A stretch of DNA of 64,000 nt from Peromyscus leucopus (taxonomy: Eukaryota; Chordata; Mammalia; Rodentia; Cricetidae): positions 117,972,913 to 118,036,912 of the forward strand of contig NC_051083.1 in NCBI RefSeq assembly GCF_004664715.2. The letters are read 5' to 3'. Shown here in pieces: positions 21,580-31,984 of the stretch (the stretch's first letter is position 1; each line of letters begins with the position of its first letter). A program made the translations under genes and the position numbers. The notes below the pieces were generated by a model that had not been told where the DNA came from, did no database searches, and saw only the letters and a list, made by a program, of their open reading frames with translations.

Positions 21580-21691
21580 GAACATTATGAAGGCGGTTCC
21601 CTTTGTGTGAACATATGAAGGCGGTTCCCTTTGTGTGAACATATGAAGGCGGTTCCCTTTATGTGAACGTATGATGGCTGCTCCCTTCACC
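21580..21691. repeat. 28-bp minisatellite, about four units
   Basis: The unit begins gaacatatgaaggcggttcc and ends ctttgtgt. Unit 1 (21,580-21,608) has one extra T. Units 2 and 3 differ from each other at one base near the 3' end. Unit 4 (21,665-21,691) is more diverged. Each unit carries one CpG (ggcggtt). No SINE or LINE is recognised at either edge. Confidence 0.95.
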
Positions 21692-21849
21692 ATGGAAGAA
21701 GGCCTTTCTTCCTTCTGTCTCCTCTTTAGCTGGCCCTTGTACTGACTGTTCAAGTATGAGGTTGAATGTCATATCCTGAACCCCCAAACAGGTCAGACTC
21801 TGCTGCCATGCAATCCCTTTTACGGAGCTATGAAAAGTATTAGAACACA

Positions 21850-21972
21850 ATGATCTCTGTACTTATTTATCCCACTGCGTGTTCTGATGTGTCCCTGGTG
21901 TTCAGCGGACTGGCTGACAGATGGGACATGCTCAAAGAGCTGAATGAATGAATGAATGAATGAATGAATGAA
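21850..21972 (+). mobile_element. Probable L2 3' end with (TGAA)8 tail
   Basis: tgtgtccctggtgttcagcg, a degenerate gactggct stretch and ctcaaagagctgaatgaatg follow the L2 terminus ('...tagtaggtgctcaataaatgtttgttgaatgaatg'). The TGAA tail has expanded to about eight units (21,941-21,971). Confidence 0.55.
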
Positions 21973-22735
21973 CGGGTGCATGAGTGGCATTACCTGAGCA
22001 GATGAGAGGGAAATCACAGGCCTGGGAGGGACCTTGGAAAGCTATTTTAACTCTTCCCAGTTTATGAGCAGAACTATTGTGTAACCTACCCCTGGAAGAG
22101 CAAACTATGTGCTTTTCTTCAAACCACACTACAGTAGTTCCTTTTTCCTTTAAATAGTTCTCATTATTTGGAAGCAAAAGGTGGTCAGGAAGCTGTTGAG
22201 AATGGAGACAGAGCTCTTTTTGAAAATATGTAAAAATAACATCTAAAATCATTTCCTATTTTAGAAGAGCCAGGGAAACTCCCAGCTTCAAAGCAACCCT
22301 GTTGTAAATCCTTCTGTTACAGGAAAGAATGGACCAAATTAAATGAAGATTCTCTTTTTATTCCCTTCCTTAAAAAAAAAAAAAGGTTGAAATTTGGTGT
22401 GATCACAGCAGTGCGTTAATACCAACTCACAAGCACCAATTATTCATTTTAGGAGCTGGTTATACTGGGGAAGGAAGGAGGCCAGCAGGATGGGGAGAGG
22501 CTGGAATAGGAGGGTGGAGGAAGAGGGTCAACAAGAACAAAGCACGTGTAAAAATGCCACGAGAAACTCAGTGCTTTGTGTGCTTAAAACAATGAACTGT
22601 AAAACCAGGCCATTCTTACGGATCAAATGATACAACTTACAACTTCACGTCCCATGCTTTTGTAAGCTGTGCAGCGGAAATGCTGCAAACGCTCGGTGAC
22701 TGTGCATCTCTTCCCAAGTACATTCACAGCAATGG

Positions 22736-22762
22736 CGGGGGGGAGGGGGCGGGGGGGGCGCG
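22736..22762. repeat. G-rich tract, quadruplex-capable
   Basis: Three long G runs (7, 5 and 8 bases) separated by single A or C bases, then cgcg. Splitting the long runs gives at least four G-triplets, enough for an intramolecular quadruplex on the plus strand. No promoter signals were noticed next to it. Confidence 0.85.
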
Positions 22763-22984
22763 TGAAGTCAGTTACGATAGGAGTAAGTGACATGCTGGAA
22801 ACCGACAAATGGTCCACATAGGAGCTCCATCTATTGCTTCACTGAGGCTTGACTAGGGTTCAGAGACCTTCCACCCACAACCTTGTTTTGATGTCCCACA
22901 AGCAAAGAACACTTGTAACATTTTTAAGGGCTACAAAGAAATGAGTTATGTGGCTGTGAAACCCAAGATGTTTCATATATGACT

Positions 22985-23102
22985 CCTTTTTTTGAGACAG
23001 AGTCTTGCTATGTAGACCAGTTTGGTGTTGATTTCATAGAGATCAGCCTGCCTCTACCACCTGAGTGCTGGGATTAAGGGCACGCATCACCACATCCAAC
23101 GA
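22985..23102 (-). mobile_element. B1 SINE, antisense
   Basis: ttttttgagacagagtcttg, ctatgtagaccagtttggtg, gcctgcctctaccacctgag, tgctgggattaagggcacgc and accacatcc follow the antisense B1 order. Moderately diverged. Confidence 0.88.
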
Positions 23103-24636
23103 TATATGCCTCGTTACAGAAAATGTTTGATAAGCCTTACTCTAGGCTGAAGAAAATGACAGAGAAAATGTCAGCACAGGTCAAGTTTTGAACTGTGTTG
23201 TCTCTGTGGGTGTTCCGCTGTAGAACGTGCCAAAACAATCGAGGAAGCATTCTTACAGTCTTCAGAAACTGTTATCTGATTCAATAATGAAGTCATTTAT
23301 GGCACTGATGTGAAGCAGAGAAATTTAGGTATGCACTCTGTTGCTTCACATTTTTCTAATTCATTAAAGAAAACTAATATGACAAACAATACTCATGTCA
23401 GAACCGCATGTGTCTCTTAACTACCACCTCAGGTTGGCTACTGTTAGGCAAAACTCAGCCAATGACATCCATGAGAGTTGACTAAACAATATGAACCATG
23501 TAACATTGCACGTGTCATTATTTGTGAATAAGGTGCCGCACATTTTAATATGCATGTACATGTCCATATATGCATACTCTTTTGTAGATATCATGCTGTT
23601 GAGCATCTGCCAACATGTATACTGGTCACACCTAAAGGAAAGCCAGAGGTCTACGTGGATTCTTTGAGTCTTTAGACAGCTTCATGGTGTCCTTTTTTCA
23701 GCTGGTTCTGAGCAGACCTCCTAACCTGAAAACAAACACACATCTGAGCTGTCTTCAGTGTGTGAGTTATGGTAGTAAGCTCTCACCATGGGGAGGGAGA
23801 GGCTGTCTAGTCTTTGAGGTCTCAAGTTGCCTGGGAAAGTCCTCAGGAAAAGATAACATTTCACTTTGGTGACAAATTTGTTGATTTTACAGATAACATC
23901 CACATTTTACCCTCTGAGAAGGCACATTCAGTGAGGACATTGGTTTTTATGTTTTTCTCAGAGCAGTCATTAGTACAAATTAATAAATCTTTTTGGTGAG
24001 GGAACACTGGGCTGTATTTTATCTTTGTTCAGCTAACAGAGGAAAAAGGAATGCATTAATAGTTGGGTTCAGGCAGAAAGAACATGAAACTTTGAAGTTC
24101 TATGGACCTGGCATATGTTTCTAAAGTCATATGAAGGATACGGGATGCTTGCTGGTTTTATGCATGAGCTGAGAGCATGACAGGGCATCCTTGCTTTCAC
24201 TGGCAGTAGAATTAGAAAACTCTGATATAACAATTCTAAAAAGTGATAGTGCATGAGACTCACCTAAGCGTCTGGTAACGGACGATGGGGGCCCACCCAC
24301 AGTTACACATTCACTGGGTCCAGGGTAGGGCCTGAGACTGCATGCCTAGCCACTTCCCAGGTGATCCCGATGGCTGTTAAGGCGAAGCTTCCCTCAGAGA
24401 GCCGCATCCATAGGAAGAAAAGCCCAGTGCTCCAGCTGCCTGGCTTCAATCACAGTCAGAGGATCTCTCTACAGGGCTGCCTTGACATTTTCTGCTCTCC
24501 TAAGGAAACTACAAAATTCCTTTCTCTCACATGTCACACAAAACACAGCTAAAAGCCTGGCTGATTTTAACCTGGTTTATTTCAGTCTTGGGTAAGGTCA
24601 GAACATTTTCATCTGAAAGTCATCTGGTGCTCCTTT
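23103..24636. other. Unassigned sequence, no gene seen
   Basis: No repeat family or exon is recognised. All frames are 64 codons or shorter and overlap across strands. Confidence 0.5.
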
Positions 24637-24652
24637 CTCTCTGCCGTCTCTG

Positions 24653-24718
<66 letters not shown>

Positions 24719-24737
24719 TGTGTGTTGTGTGTGTGTA
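24637..24737. repeat. (TCTG)n(TC)n(TG)n compound microsatellite
   Basis: TCTCTG units pass into about 13 TC units and then TG units with one TTG break. It leads straight into an antisense B3, so it grew at least in part from that SINE's CA-rich tail. Confidence 0.94.
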
Positions 24738-25215
24738 CGTGTTTGTATGGATGTGGATTAATGTGTAGGTGCAGGTAACCACTGTGCACGCGGAGGTCAG
24801 ATGCCAACTTTGGGCAGATCCTCAGGTAGCTTCCCTCCATCTTTGGTGGAGATAGGAGCTCTTGTTAGCCTGGAACTTCACTAGACCAGGCTCCCTTGGC
24901 AGAGAATTTCTTGGGATCTGCCTGTCTCTGCCTCCCATCTCACTATCACTTTACCCAGCTTTTTTTTTTCTTTTCCACGATAGGGTTTCTCTGTGCAGCC
25001 CTGGCTAGCTGTCCTGGAACTCACTCTGTAGACTAGGAAAGCCTCGAACTCAGAGATCCACTTTCCTCTGCCTCCTAAGTGCTGGGATGAAAAGTCTACA
25101 CTACCATCACCCAGCAAACAGCCAGCTTTTTATGTGAGTTCTGGGGATCGAAACTGAGGTCCTCATGCTGGTGAGACACAAGCTTTATTAATGCAGCCAT
25201 CTCCTCTCTGAGTCT
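24738..25215 (-). mobile_element. B3 SINE, antisense, split by a B1
   Basis: The 3' half on the plus strand reads cacgcggaggtcagatgcc, gatctgcctgtctctgcctc, ctttacccagct. After the B1 it resumes with cagctttttatgtgagttct, ggggatcgaaactgaggtcc, tcatgctggtgagacacaag and gcagccatctcc, the complement of the B3 5' end. Confidence 0.85.
24961..25115 (-). mobile_element. B1 SINE, antisense, inside a B3
   Basis: T9 and ttttccacga precede tagggtttctctgtgcagcc, ctggctagctgtcctggaac, tcactctgtagactaggaaa and the agtgctggga end, closing with cacccagc. Copies of cagcttttt lie on both sides, consistent with a target-site duplication made from B3 sequence. Confidence 0.9.
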
Positions 25216-25457
25216 ACATTCAAACTCCTATAAAGAAGATGACTCTGGGTCCCTGATCCTCTATAGAAAGGGATGTGGAACCAGAAAGTCATAGTGTGAC
25301 GGTAGGTATGGGATTAGTATGCTGAAATTTGAGCACTGTTTATCTGTAGTTTCTAGCTGAAAGAAGGAACGATTTCTAAGGAGGTAGGCATCATCGCGAG
25401 ACTTCCTTACTTTATTTGCCAAAGTGGAACCATGGAGAGTCAGAGTGAGAAGAGGCA

Positions 25458-25655
25458 GGGCTGGAGAGATGGCAAAGTGGTTAGGAACACTGAACACTGG
25501 CTGCTCTTGTGGAGGATCTGGGTTCAGCTGCCAGGACCTACATGCTCACAACTATCTATAACTTCAGTTCCAAGAGCCAATGTTCTCTTCCAGCCTCCTC
25601 AGGCATCAGACCCCCACATGGTGCATAGATATACACAGAGACAAACACACCTCCT
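25458..25655 (+). mobile_element. B2 SINE
   Basis: gggctggagagatggcaaag and tggttaggaacactgaacac are the tRNA-derived head of B2. ggatctgggttcagctgcca, ctcacaactatctataactt and tcttccagcctcctcaggca follow, then a CA-rich tail. The A box is close to consensus. Confidence 0.9.
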
Positions 25656-25689
25656 CCCAAAATTCTAAAGTGGACTGAATATTGCAGTA

Positions 25690-25945
25690 CCTCATTTGAT
25701 TGGGGTAAGGAGAACACACTCACACACTCACACACACAGAGACACATACCACTGATTGCATACACATAAACACAAAGACATACATGCACATGCACACACA
25801 TACACATGCAGACACATACACACAAAGAGATACAACACATACATATACAAACTTGCATACACGTATACTCACAGGTACACAGAGAGGCACACACACACAC
25901 AGAGAGACACACATACAGAGAGATCAGAGACAGAGATAGAGGCAG
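25690..25945. repeat. Degenerate CA-rich satellite-like tract
   Basis: About 250 bp of interrupted CA, CATA, CACT and CAGA units follow the B2 above. Higher-order irregular units such as acacatacacatgca recur. Cysteine-rich frames on the minus strand (143 and 64 codons) and a histidine/threonine-rich frame on the plus strand are artefacts of it. Confidence 0.92.
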
Positions 25946-26404
25946 GGGATAGAGGGAGAATGATTTCATTTCTCTCAAGTTCAACAAGTGACCGAATAGC
26001 TGATGGCGGAGACTGGTGACTCAGAGGTTACCCACTGGGATGGTTGGTCAGCATTGTGTCACTGGAGGAACACCTGATACAATCAATTTCTACCTACAGT
26101 GATCCTGGAGGGTCTCTTTGGGGGGTGAAGTCATAAGGGAGTTTTTTCCCTTCAATCTCACTGTATTTTCTAAATTCCAAAAGAAACACTTGATAGGTTT
26201 CTATGTCACCAAAAATAAACTCGGCATGGCCTTTCTCTTTCTATGAAAACGGAGGCATAATTCATAGTTAAATGCATAAAGCCCACTCATGTTAGTGTGT
26301 GCTTCATGATTGTGTGTGACTGCAACCAAGATCAAGACAGAGGCTATTTCCAGCTTCCCAGAAGGTTCCTTCATGCCGTCAGCCTGTTCCCCGATGTAGC
26401 TTAA

Positions 26405-26640
26405 ATCTGAAATGTTACGTGAAGGCTGTCAAAGGTTTGTTCCTCAGCTTGCTACTGCTAAAAGGTGGTGGGATGTTTAAAAAGTGAGGTCTAGCCAGGC
26501 GGTGGTGGCGCACGCCTTTAATCCCAGCACTTGGGAGGCAGAGGCAGGCGGATCTCTGTGAGTTTGAGGCCAGCCTGGACTACCAAGTGAGTTCCAGGAA
26601 AAGGCACAAAGCTACACAGAGAAACCCTGTCTCGAAAAAC

Positions 26641-26674
<34 letters not shown>

Positions 26675-26925
26675 AGTGAGGTCTGGTACGAGGTCTTATT
26701 GAAGGAGTATGTGACCCTCATGACCGTCCTGGGACTTGTGGGACCCAGCCCTTTCCTCTTCCTGTTGCATATAGGCTGAGCCCAGCCGCCTCACTCCCTG
26801 CAAGGGCAGTTGCTACGAGGCCCTTAAGCAACAGGGCCAACGGATCTTGGAATAAAACCTCTGCAACTCTGGACCAAAATTGATCATAGCAAGTATGTGT
26901 TACAATTCCACACAGCTAACTAGAT
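26405..26925 (+). mobile_element. LTR-like element (MaLR/ERVL-type), split by a B1
   Basis: tcaaaggtttgttcctcagc, aaaggtggtgggatgttta, then after the B1 ggaaggagtatgtgaccctc-like text, gggacccagccctttcctct, taagcaacagggccaacgga, aataaaacctctgcaactct, ggaccaaaat. This order matches a family ending 'caaagcaa..gggccaa...ctgaaacctctgaaacc..gagccaaaataaa'. Class and name are uncertain. No coding region remains. Confidence 0.55.
26493..26673 (+). mobile_element. B1 SINE, cricetid type, recent
   Basis: An almost intact B1: gccaggcggtggtggcgcac, gcctttaatcccagcacttg, cagaggcaggcggatctctg, gagttccaggaaaaggcaca, aagctacacagagaaaccct, gtctcgaaaaacc, then A30. An exact 11-bp target-site duplication (aagtgaggtct) lies at 26,482-26,492 and 26,674-26,684. 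The 'aggcacaaagctacac' half is the form I associate with cricetids. Confidence 0.96.
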
Positions 26926-27008
26926 ACTCCAGTAAAGGTAACCCCCAAGTTACTGACCTCTACCATCACAATTAGTTTGGTCAATTATTAAAATTCAGAG
27001 AGATGGAA

Positions 27009-27011
<3 letters not shown>

Positions 27012-27043
<32 letters not shown>

Positions 27044-27082
27044 CCTCCCTCCCTCCCTCCCTCCCTCCCTCCCTCTCTCTTT
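27012..27082. repeat. (TC)n(CTCC)n microsatellite
   Basis: About 14 TC units, then about 8 CTCC units and a short TC end. It interrupts the middle block of the antisense L1M. Confidence 0.96.
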
Positions 27083-27151
27083 CCTTTTTAGCCTGATCTA
27101 ATAATACTAAGATTTACTCAGTTACTCAAATTGCTGTGTACAAAAAGTTAA

Positions 27152-27314
27152 GCCAGGTGATGGTGGCACACGCCTTTAAATCCCAGCACTCAGGAGGCAG
27201 AGGCGGATTTCTGTGAGTTCGAGGCCAGCCTGGGCTACAGAGTGAGTTCCAGGAAAGGCACAAAACTACATAAGGAAACCTTGTCTCGGAAAAAAAAAAG
27301 AGAAAAGAAAAGGA
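27152..27314 (+). mobile_element. B1 SINE, cricetid type
   Basis: gccaggtgatggtggcacac, gcctttaaatcccagcactc, gaggccagcctgggctacag, agtgagttccaggaaaggca, caaaactacataaggaaacc and ttgtctcgg lead to an A/GAAA tail. A 10-bp target-site duplication (aaaaagttaa) lies at 27,142-27,151 and 27,315-27,324. Confidence 0.94.
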
Positions 27315-27477
27315 AAAAAGTTAATTACATTTTATTGCTGACTATAGACATACTAGGGTTTCTCTATTTTTCCATTGCTGGTCATTGAGACTGTTTCCAG
27401 GTTTGGCCTATTAGAAATGCCCCTAATTCTGGTAAAGGTTAAGATGTCTCCATGGAAACCACAGGTTCCATGGGAGT

Positions 27478-27640
27478 AGTAGCTTCCTTTAATAAAATGC
27501 CTACTGTGTGTCAGGTATTTTACTTCCTTTCAATCTTCCCAGAATCTCTATGTCCCTACTCTCCTTTCACAGAGGAGGAAACAGGGTGGGGCAGGACTGG
27601 GGGAGGGCTTCGAATTCTTTGGACAACAGACATTGTGACA
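27478..27640 (-). mobile_element. MIR SINE, antisense
   Basis: ttcctttaataaaatgccta, ctgtgtgtcaggtattttac, then cctttcacagaggaggaaac and agg follow the antisense MIR order, including the 'tactgtgtgccaggc' and 'ttttacagatgaggaaac' segments. Confidence 0.75.
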
Positions 27641-28689
27641 GTTGGGAGTCCAAAAGGGTTAGTAGGAAACCATACTTGAGAAAGAAAATGGGAAACAGCA
27701 GAATGGGCAAGAGTAGCCCAGTTCCCAACAGAAAACTGAAAACCTACGACCAACAGCTTCAGAGCACAGACTGCCGTTTGCAGGAGCCTTCCAGATGGTG
27801 AAAATGGGTCCTGTATCACTACCCTGATCAGTCACTGGCTAGAAGTCACCCCAAGAACAGCATGACCTTGGCTTAGAAGCTGAGGCAGACCTAGGAGAGA
27901 ACTAACAGCTGGAGGCTGTCAGCTAGCCATACCCCTCACAGCTGGACCAAGGTGCAAGTGGTTCATCTTGGTGTCTGTAATGCAGAGTCAGACTTCAAAG
28001 CCAGGATGACTGGGGCAAATCAATGCCGAATGACAAGCAGGAAGCCCCAGAGGTTTAGACTTCCCCAAACCCTTTTGAGCAAACGCCCACTGAGGACTTC
28101 CCACTAGGTCATCTACCTCCAAACACTGCCGAACTGAGGAACCCAGTGCGCCCTCCATATGTGAACCTCTGGGTGGGGATGGGGACGGACAGCACGCGAG
28201 GCATTACACTGTGTGAATGGTAAAGAAGGTAGAAGCAAGACCATTTGGGGGAGACAGGAGTCGGTGACACTGGCTTTCTGAAGCCTTGGGCTCTAGCTCT
28301 ACCTTAAGCACAGAGTGGGTGACATGCAATGTCGATAGAGAAAGCGGGAAGAGAGTTGAAGCTCAGGACAAAGTGCTCAGAAAGAAGAGTGAGGTCTAGA
28401 ATGAACTGGAAGTTTCCAGAGAAGGGAGATTGCCTCTAGAAACACACACACACCATTTCTCCAAGGTTTGTTTCCTCCCTGAGTCATGGGATATAATTTC
28501 CGTGATGACCATGGCCCCGGGCAGTGTCCTTTTCTCTACAATCCAGATGGAGGGATAGGAGGCCTCAGGTGAGTTGGGCTAAGGTATTGAGGTGAATAGT
28601 GAGCACTCCATATTTGGCTGCTCTTTTCTGTCAATTAGCAATACTGTGGGCCAGAAATAAGCCATCACATTTATGATCTATTTACTTTC
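27641..28689. other. Unassigned sequence, no gene seen
   Basis: No recognised element apart from a short CA run near 28,443. Some parts are moderately GC-rich, without CpG clustering. Frames up to 97 codons overlap on both strands. Confidence 0.45.
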
Positions 28690-30045
28690 ATGGAAAGAAA
28701 GAACGGCCCTTTAAACAAATAGGGTTATTATCCATATCTAGATAGCCACACACTGTAGAATGAAGTTGGACTTTTCCTTTACATCACACACAAAAACTAA
28801 CTCAAACTACATCAAAGGGCTAAATCCAAGAGCTAAGGCTACAGAGCTTAGAAGTAGCATGGGTAAGAATCTTCCTGACCTTGCAGTACACAATGGTCTC
28901 TCAATTTTGACCCCAAAGCACAGGCAACCAATTTTCTAAAAAATGAGTAAATGGAATCTCATCAACTTTAAGAACATTTGTGCTTCAGAGCTCACAACAA
29001 AGAAAGTGGGGAGACCACCCACAAAACAGAAAGAAAACATTTCAAATCGTACATATGGTATGAGACTTGTATCTAGAGCATATACAGAACACCAACAACT
29101 CCATCCTAACATAAAAAAGACAAAATAACCCAGTTTAAAAAGTTCAGAGGGAGAATCCAAGTGGATATTCAAATTCCTAATAAGTACATAAAAGGCATCA
29201 TTCGGATGCCTCCCACTCATTAGGATGCCCATAATAAAAAAGGAAAATGGGGCTGCAGAGATGGCTCAGTAGTTAAGAGCACTGGCTGCTTTTCCAGAGG
29301 ACTCTGGTTCAATTCCCAGCATCCACATGGCGCCTCATAACTGTCTGTAACTCCAGTTCCCCCACACCCTCACACCGATGCACATAAAGTTAAATAAATT
29401 ATTTAAAAAAGCAAATGGAAAGATAACAAATAATGGCAAGGATGTGGAGAAAGAGACACTCTCCTAGATTGCAAGCAGGGCTGTCACATCATGCAGCTGT
29501 TAGACACAGAGTTTGGCAGTGTCCCCAAAAAGTTAAATATGGAGTTATCCTATGGCCCAGCAATTCTAGGGAGATTTGAAAATACAACCACACAAAAACT
29601 TAGGCATGGATATTCATAGCAACATTATTCACAATAGCTCCCAACAGAAAGCACTCAAATGCTCATCAACAGGCAAAATGGGATAGTTAGATGGTGAAAT
29701 AGTACTCAGCCATAAATAGGAATGAAGTACTACTACGTACCACAACATGGACAAACCCTAACAACACAATGTTAAGTGAAAGCACACAATCACAAAGCCT
29801 GTTTACTTTATGATTCCATTTATATGAAATGTCCACATAGGCAAATCCATTAAAAAAAAAAAAAACAGAAAGAAAATTAGTGCTTGCCAGGAGCTTGAGG
29901 GGGGAGACCGGGAGTGACTGATTAATGGGCATGGGGATTCTTTGTGGAGTGCTGACAGTATTCTGGAGTCAGTGACGATGGTTGCACAACTTTGCGAATA
30001 GTCTATGGTAGGTGAATCATATGCCCATAAAGCTGCTATGAAAAG
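28690..30045 (+). mobile_element. L1M LINE, ORF2 end and 3'UTR, split by a B2
   Basis: Sense L1M sequence: gaatgaagttggacttttcc, tggaatctcatcaactttaa, gcaaggatgtggagaaagag, tcctatggcccagcaattct, catagcaacattattcacaa, gaaatagtactcagccataa, gattccatttatatgaaatg, then 3'UTR gacgatggttgcacaacttt. Frame shifts and stops are frequent. The missing 3'UTR end resembles what is seen antisense at 966-1515. Confidence 0.88.
29250..29404 (+). mobile_element. B2 SINE inside an L1M
   Basis: ggggctgcagagatggctca, gtagttaagagcactggctg, tcaattcccagcatccacat, ggcgcctcataactgtctgt and a taaataaattattt end. Imperfect target-site copies aaaaaaggaaaatg (29,236-29,249) and aaaaaagcaaatgg (29,405-29,418) flank it, and the L1M reads through on each side. 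Confidence 0.94.
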
Positions 30046-31173
30046 TGCTATGGGTCACTAACCATGTGGCACTCACACCCTTGGCTTCCACTGGAGCTTC
30101 CCTGGGTGGGTGGCCGCTTTTGTTCAATTCTCATTCCTATGCCCATTAAAACAATGGCTCAAACAGGGATTAAGGTTCGGGCCCTTTTTGTCTTTTGCTC
30201 CCAAGTCTGGTTTTTTTCCAAAAAGCTTTTTAGCACACGATAGCTTTTCTTCTGAAGAAGCCAGTGTTAGAAAGCCAATTTGGAAATGTGTCCCCCGGAT
30301 ATTTTTCACTCTCAGTTTTAGTGCCTACTGCAGAGGCTGTGCTGGGAGTCTTTTTCTTCTCAAAGATCTCCGTGTGGCTGGTAGATCAATCTCAAGGACA
30401 CTTGTGTGTTATCATGCCGATGGCCACCCAGAGAAAGCTGTGCACAAGAATGCGTATCTCCGAATGGGTCAAACAAGTTAGCTGGCCATACCTGCGAGGG
30501 CACACAGAAGATGGGGCTCCCCCGTTCTGCTGATGAGACAGTGAGTTGGTAAAACCACTTTTGTAATGGCTTCACAATACAGACCAAACTAGGTAACCCT
30601 TAGCAGTTGTTTAGTCAACTCTGTGATACTGTAACAAAGTTTAAACTGCATCTAAGCAGTAAGGATATTGTTGTGGGAAATGAGAGCTGGAAGGGACCCT
30701 CAGGACCATGCCCTACCCCCCTCTCTTACAGACAATTAGACTGATAAGGAAAAAGAGAAGAGTGACTGAAGGCTATGAGCTAGCTGATGTAAGAATTAAG
30801 AGTTATGATAGCAGTGCTAGGAGCTGTTTTCAATAAGTGATTCAGCCCTGACAGGCAAGTGTCCTTTCTATTCCTATTTTCCAGGTGAGTAACCAAGCAA
30901 TGGGGCTGAGACACCAGCCACCAAGCAACGGGGCTGAGACACCAGCCACCAAGCAACGGAGCTGAGACCCCAGCCTGGCAAATTCTCTCTGGTACCCACA
31001 GCAGAAGCTGCTCTGGATGTGGATATCCAGGCTCAATTCAGTGTAACAGATTCCAGGTATCATGTTCTAGTCTGTTCTCTCTCTTCCCTCCCTATCTCCC
31101 TCCCCACTCTCTCTCATCAAAAAGGCCATGGGAAGGAGAGGAGATTTAGTCCTAATGGCCAGCTCAAATTTTC
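30046..31173. other. Mostly unassigned, one minisatellite
   Basis: No element is recognised apart from the 28-bp tandem repeat at 30,892-30,975. A 123-codon plus-strand frame at 30,110-30,481 shows no known domain, and other frames overlap it. Confidence 0.45.
30892..30975. repeat. 28-bp minisatellite, three units
   Basis: Three head-to-tail units begin accaagcaacggggctgaga and end caccagcc. Unit 1 has T for C at position 10. Unit 3 differs at two positions (gga for ggg, accc for acac). Each of the last two units carries a CpG. Confidence 0.95.
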
Positions 31174-31354
31174 AAAATTTTTTTCTTTTTATTTTTTTTT
31201 CTTTTTGGAGACAAAGTTTCTCTGTGTAGCCCTGGCTGTCCTGGAACTCACTCTGTAGCCCAGGCTAGCCTTGAATTCACAGAGATCCACCTGCCTCTGT
31301 CTCCTAAGTGCTGGGATTAAAGGATTAAAGGCATGTGCCACCACTGCCCAGTTT
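31174..31354 (-). mobile_element. B1 SINE, antisense
   Basis: A T-rich tail precedes ggagacaaagtttctctgtg, tagccctggctgtcctggaa, ctcactctgtagcccaggct, tgctgggattaaaggattaa and ccaccactgcccag. The gattaaag motif is duplicated. Imperfect target-site copies agctcaaattttc (31,161-31,173) and agctcacactttcc (from 31,355) flank it. Confidence 0.92.
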
Positions 31355-31431
31355 AGCTCACACTTTCCTACCAGAATCCCATAAAGGGAAAGCATCAAAG
31401 CTGAAGACAGAAATTTCTGAGATGAGGCAAG

Positions 31432-31445
31432 TTTTTTTTTTAAGT

Positions 31446-31490
<45 letters not shown>
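31432..31490. repeat. Long poly(T), T10 then T44
   Basis: A T10 run, aagtg, then about 44 uninterrupted T. No SINE body, AATAAA complement or clear target-site duplication adjoins it. The minus-strand frame 31,440-31,784 ends in polylysine because of it. Read length here may vary between individuals or assemblies. Confidence 0.95.
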
Positions 31491-31495
<5 letters not shown>

Positions 31496-31984
31496 CTTGG
31501 TTTTTCTCAATCTCCCTGGTATGGGCTAAGTGCAAGCTTTCCAAAGAGGAGCCAAGCCCCTTCCCACCCCTCCCACTTTCCCCAGTGAGCAGAGAGCACG
31601 CTGTTGTCTTTAACCAAAAGCAAATGAGTAGCCTAGTTTGCACGGGGTGGCGGTGGTTCCGGATGGCCCAGTGCTGCAAATGGGTCAGGCCTGGGGAAAA
31701 CCTTCCCAGAGATGGCCTCCCAAAGCAAGATGTAGGCAGCTGGCGCTCCTTAGCCAGGAGGAGGGAGGGGAGGAGCTGACCCACAGGGACCTCATCCGGA
31801 GCACCTGTCCCCAGAGTAGTCAGGAGAGTGCTTTTAGAGGCTGTTTTCTTGGTCCTTCTTGTCTTTTGGGCTCCTCTTTCATGATTTTAGTGGCCTCCAG
31901 GGGTTCTACTATGTACACCTAGCAATTCCAAAGTGTTTGCTATGATGACTTAGGGATGATTTGACTCATCTGCCCGCAATGAGT

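Larger units (their letters stand above)
26235..27430 (-). mobile_element. L1M LINE, antisense, split by later insertions
   Basis: Three blocks follow one antisense L1M consensus in order. These are 26,235-26,400 (accaagatcaagacagaggc, gaaggttccttcatgcc), about 26,940-27,151 (acaattagtttggtcaatta, gagatggaatcat) and 27,320-27,430 (cattttattgctgactatag, ttccattgctggtcattgag, actgtttccagg). The gaps are filled by an LTR-like element with its own B1, a TC/CTCC microsatellite and a second B1. Confidence 0.75.

Noticed and set aside
25690..25945. Possible CRISPR-like or satellite array
   Set aside because: Units are irregular CA-type simple repeats without spacers of constant length.
25556..25987. 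143-codon cysteine/valine-rich minus-strand frame, at first like a small cysteine-rich protein
   Set aside because: The cysteines come from antisense CA-repeat units; there is no spaced cysteine pattern or signal peptide.
31440..31784. 114-codon minus-strand frame ending in polylysine
   Set aside because: The end is the poly(T) tract, and the rest matches no family that I recognise.
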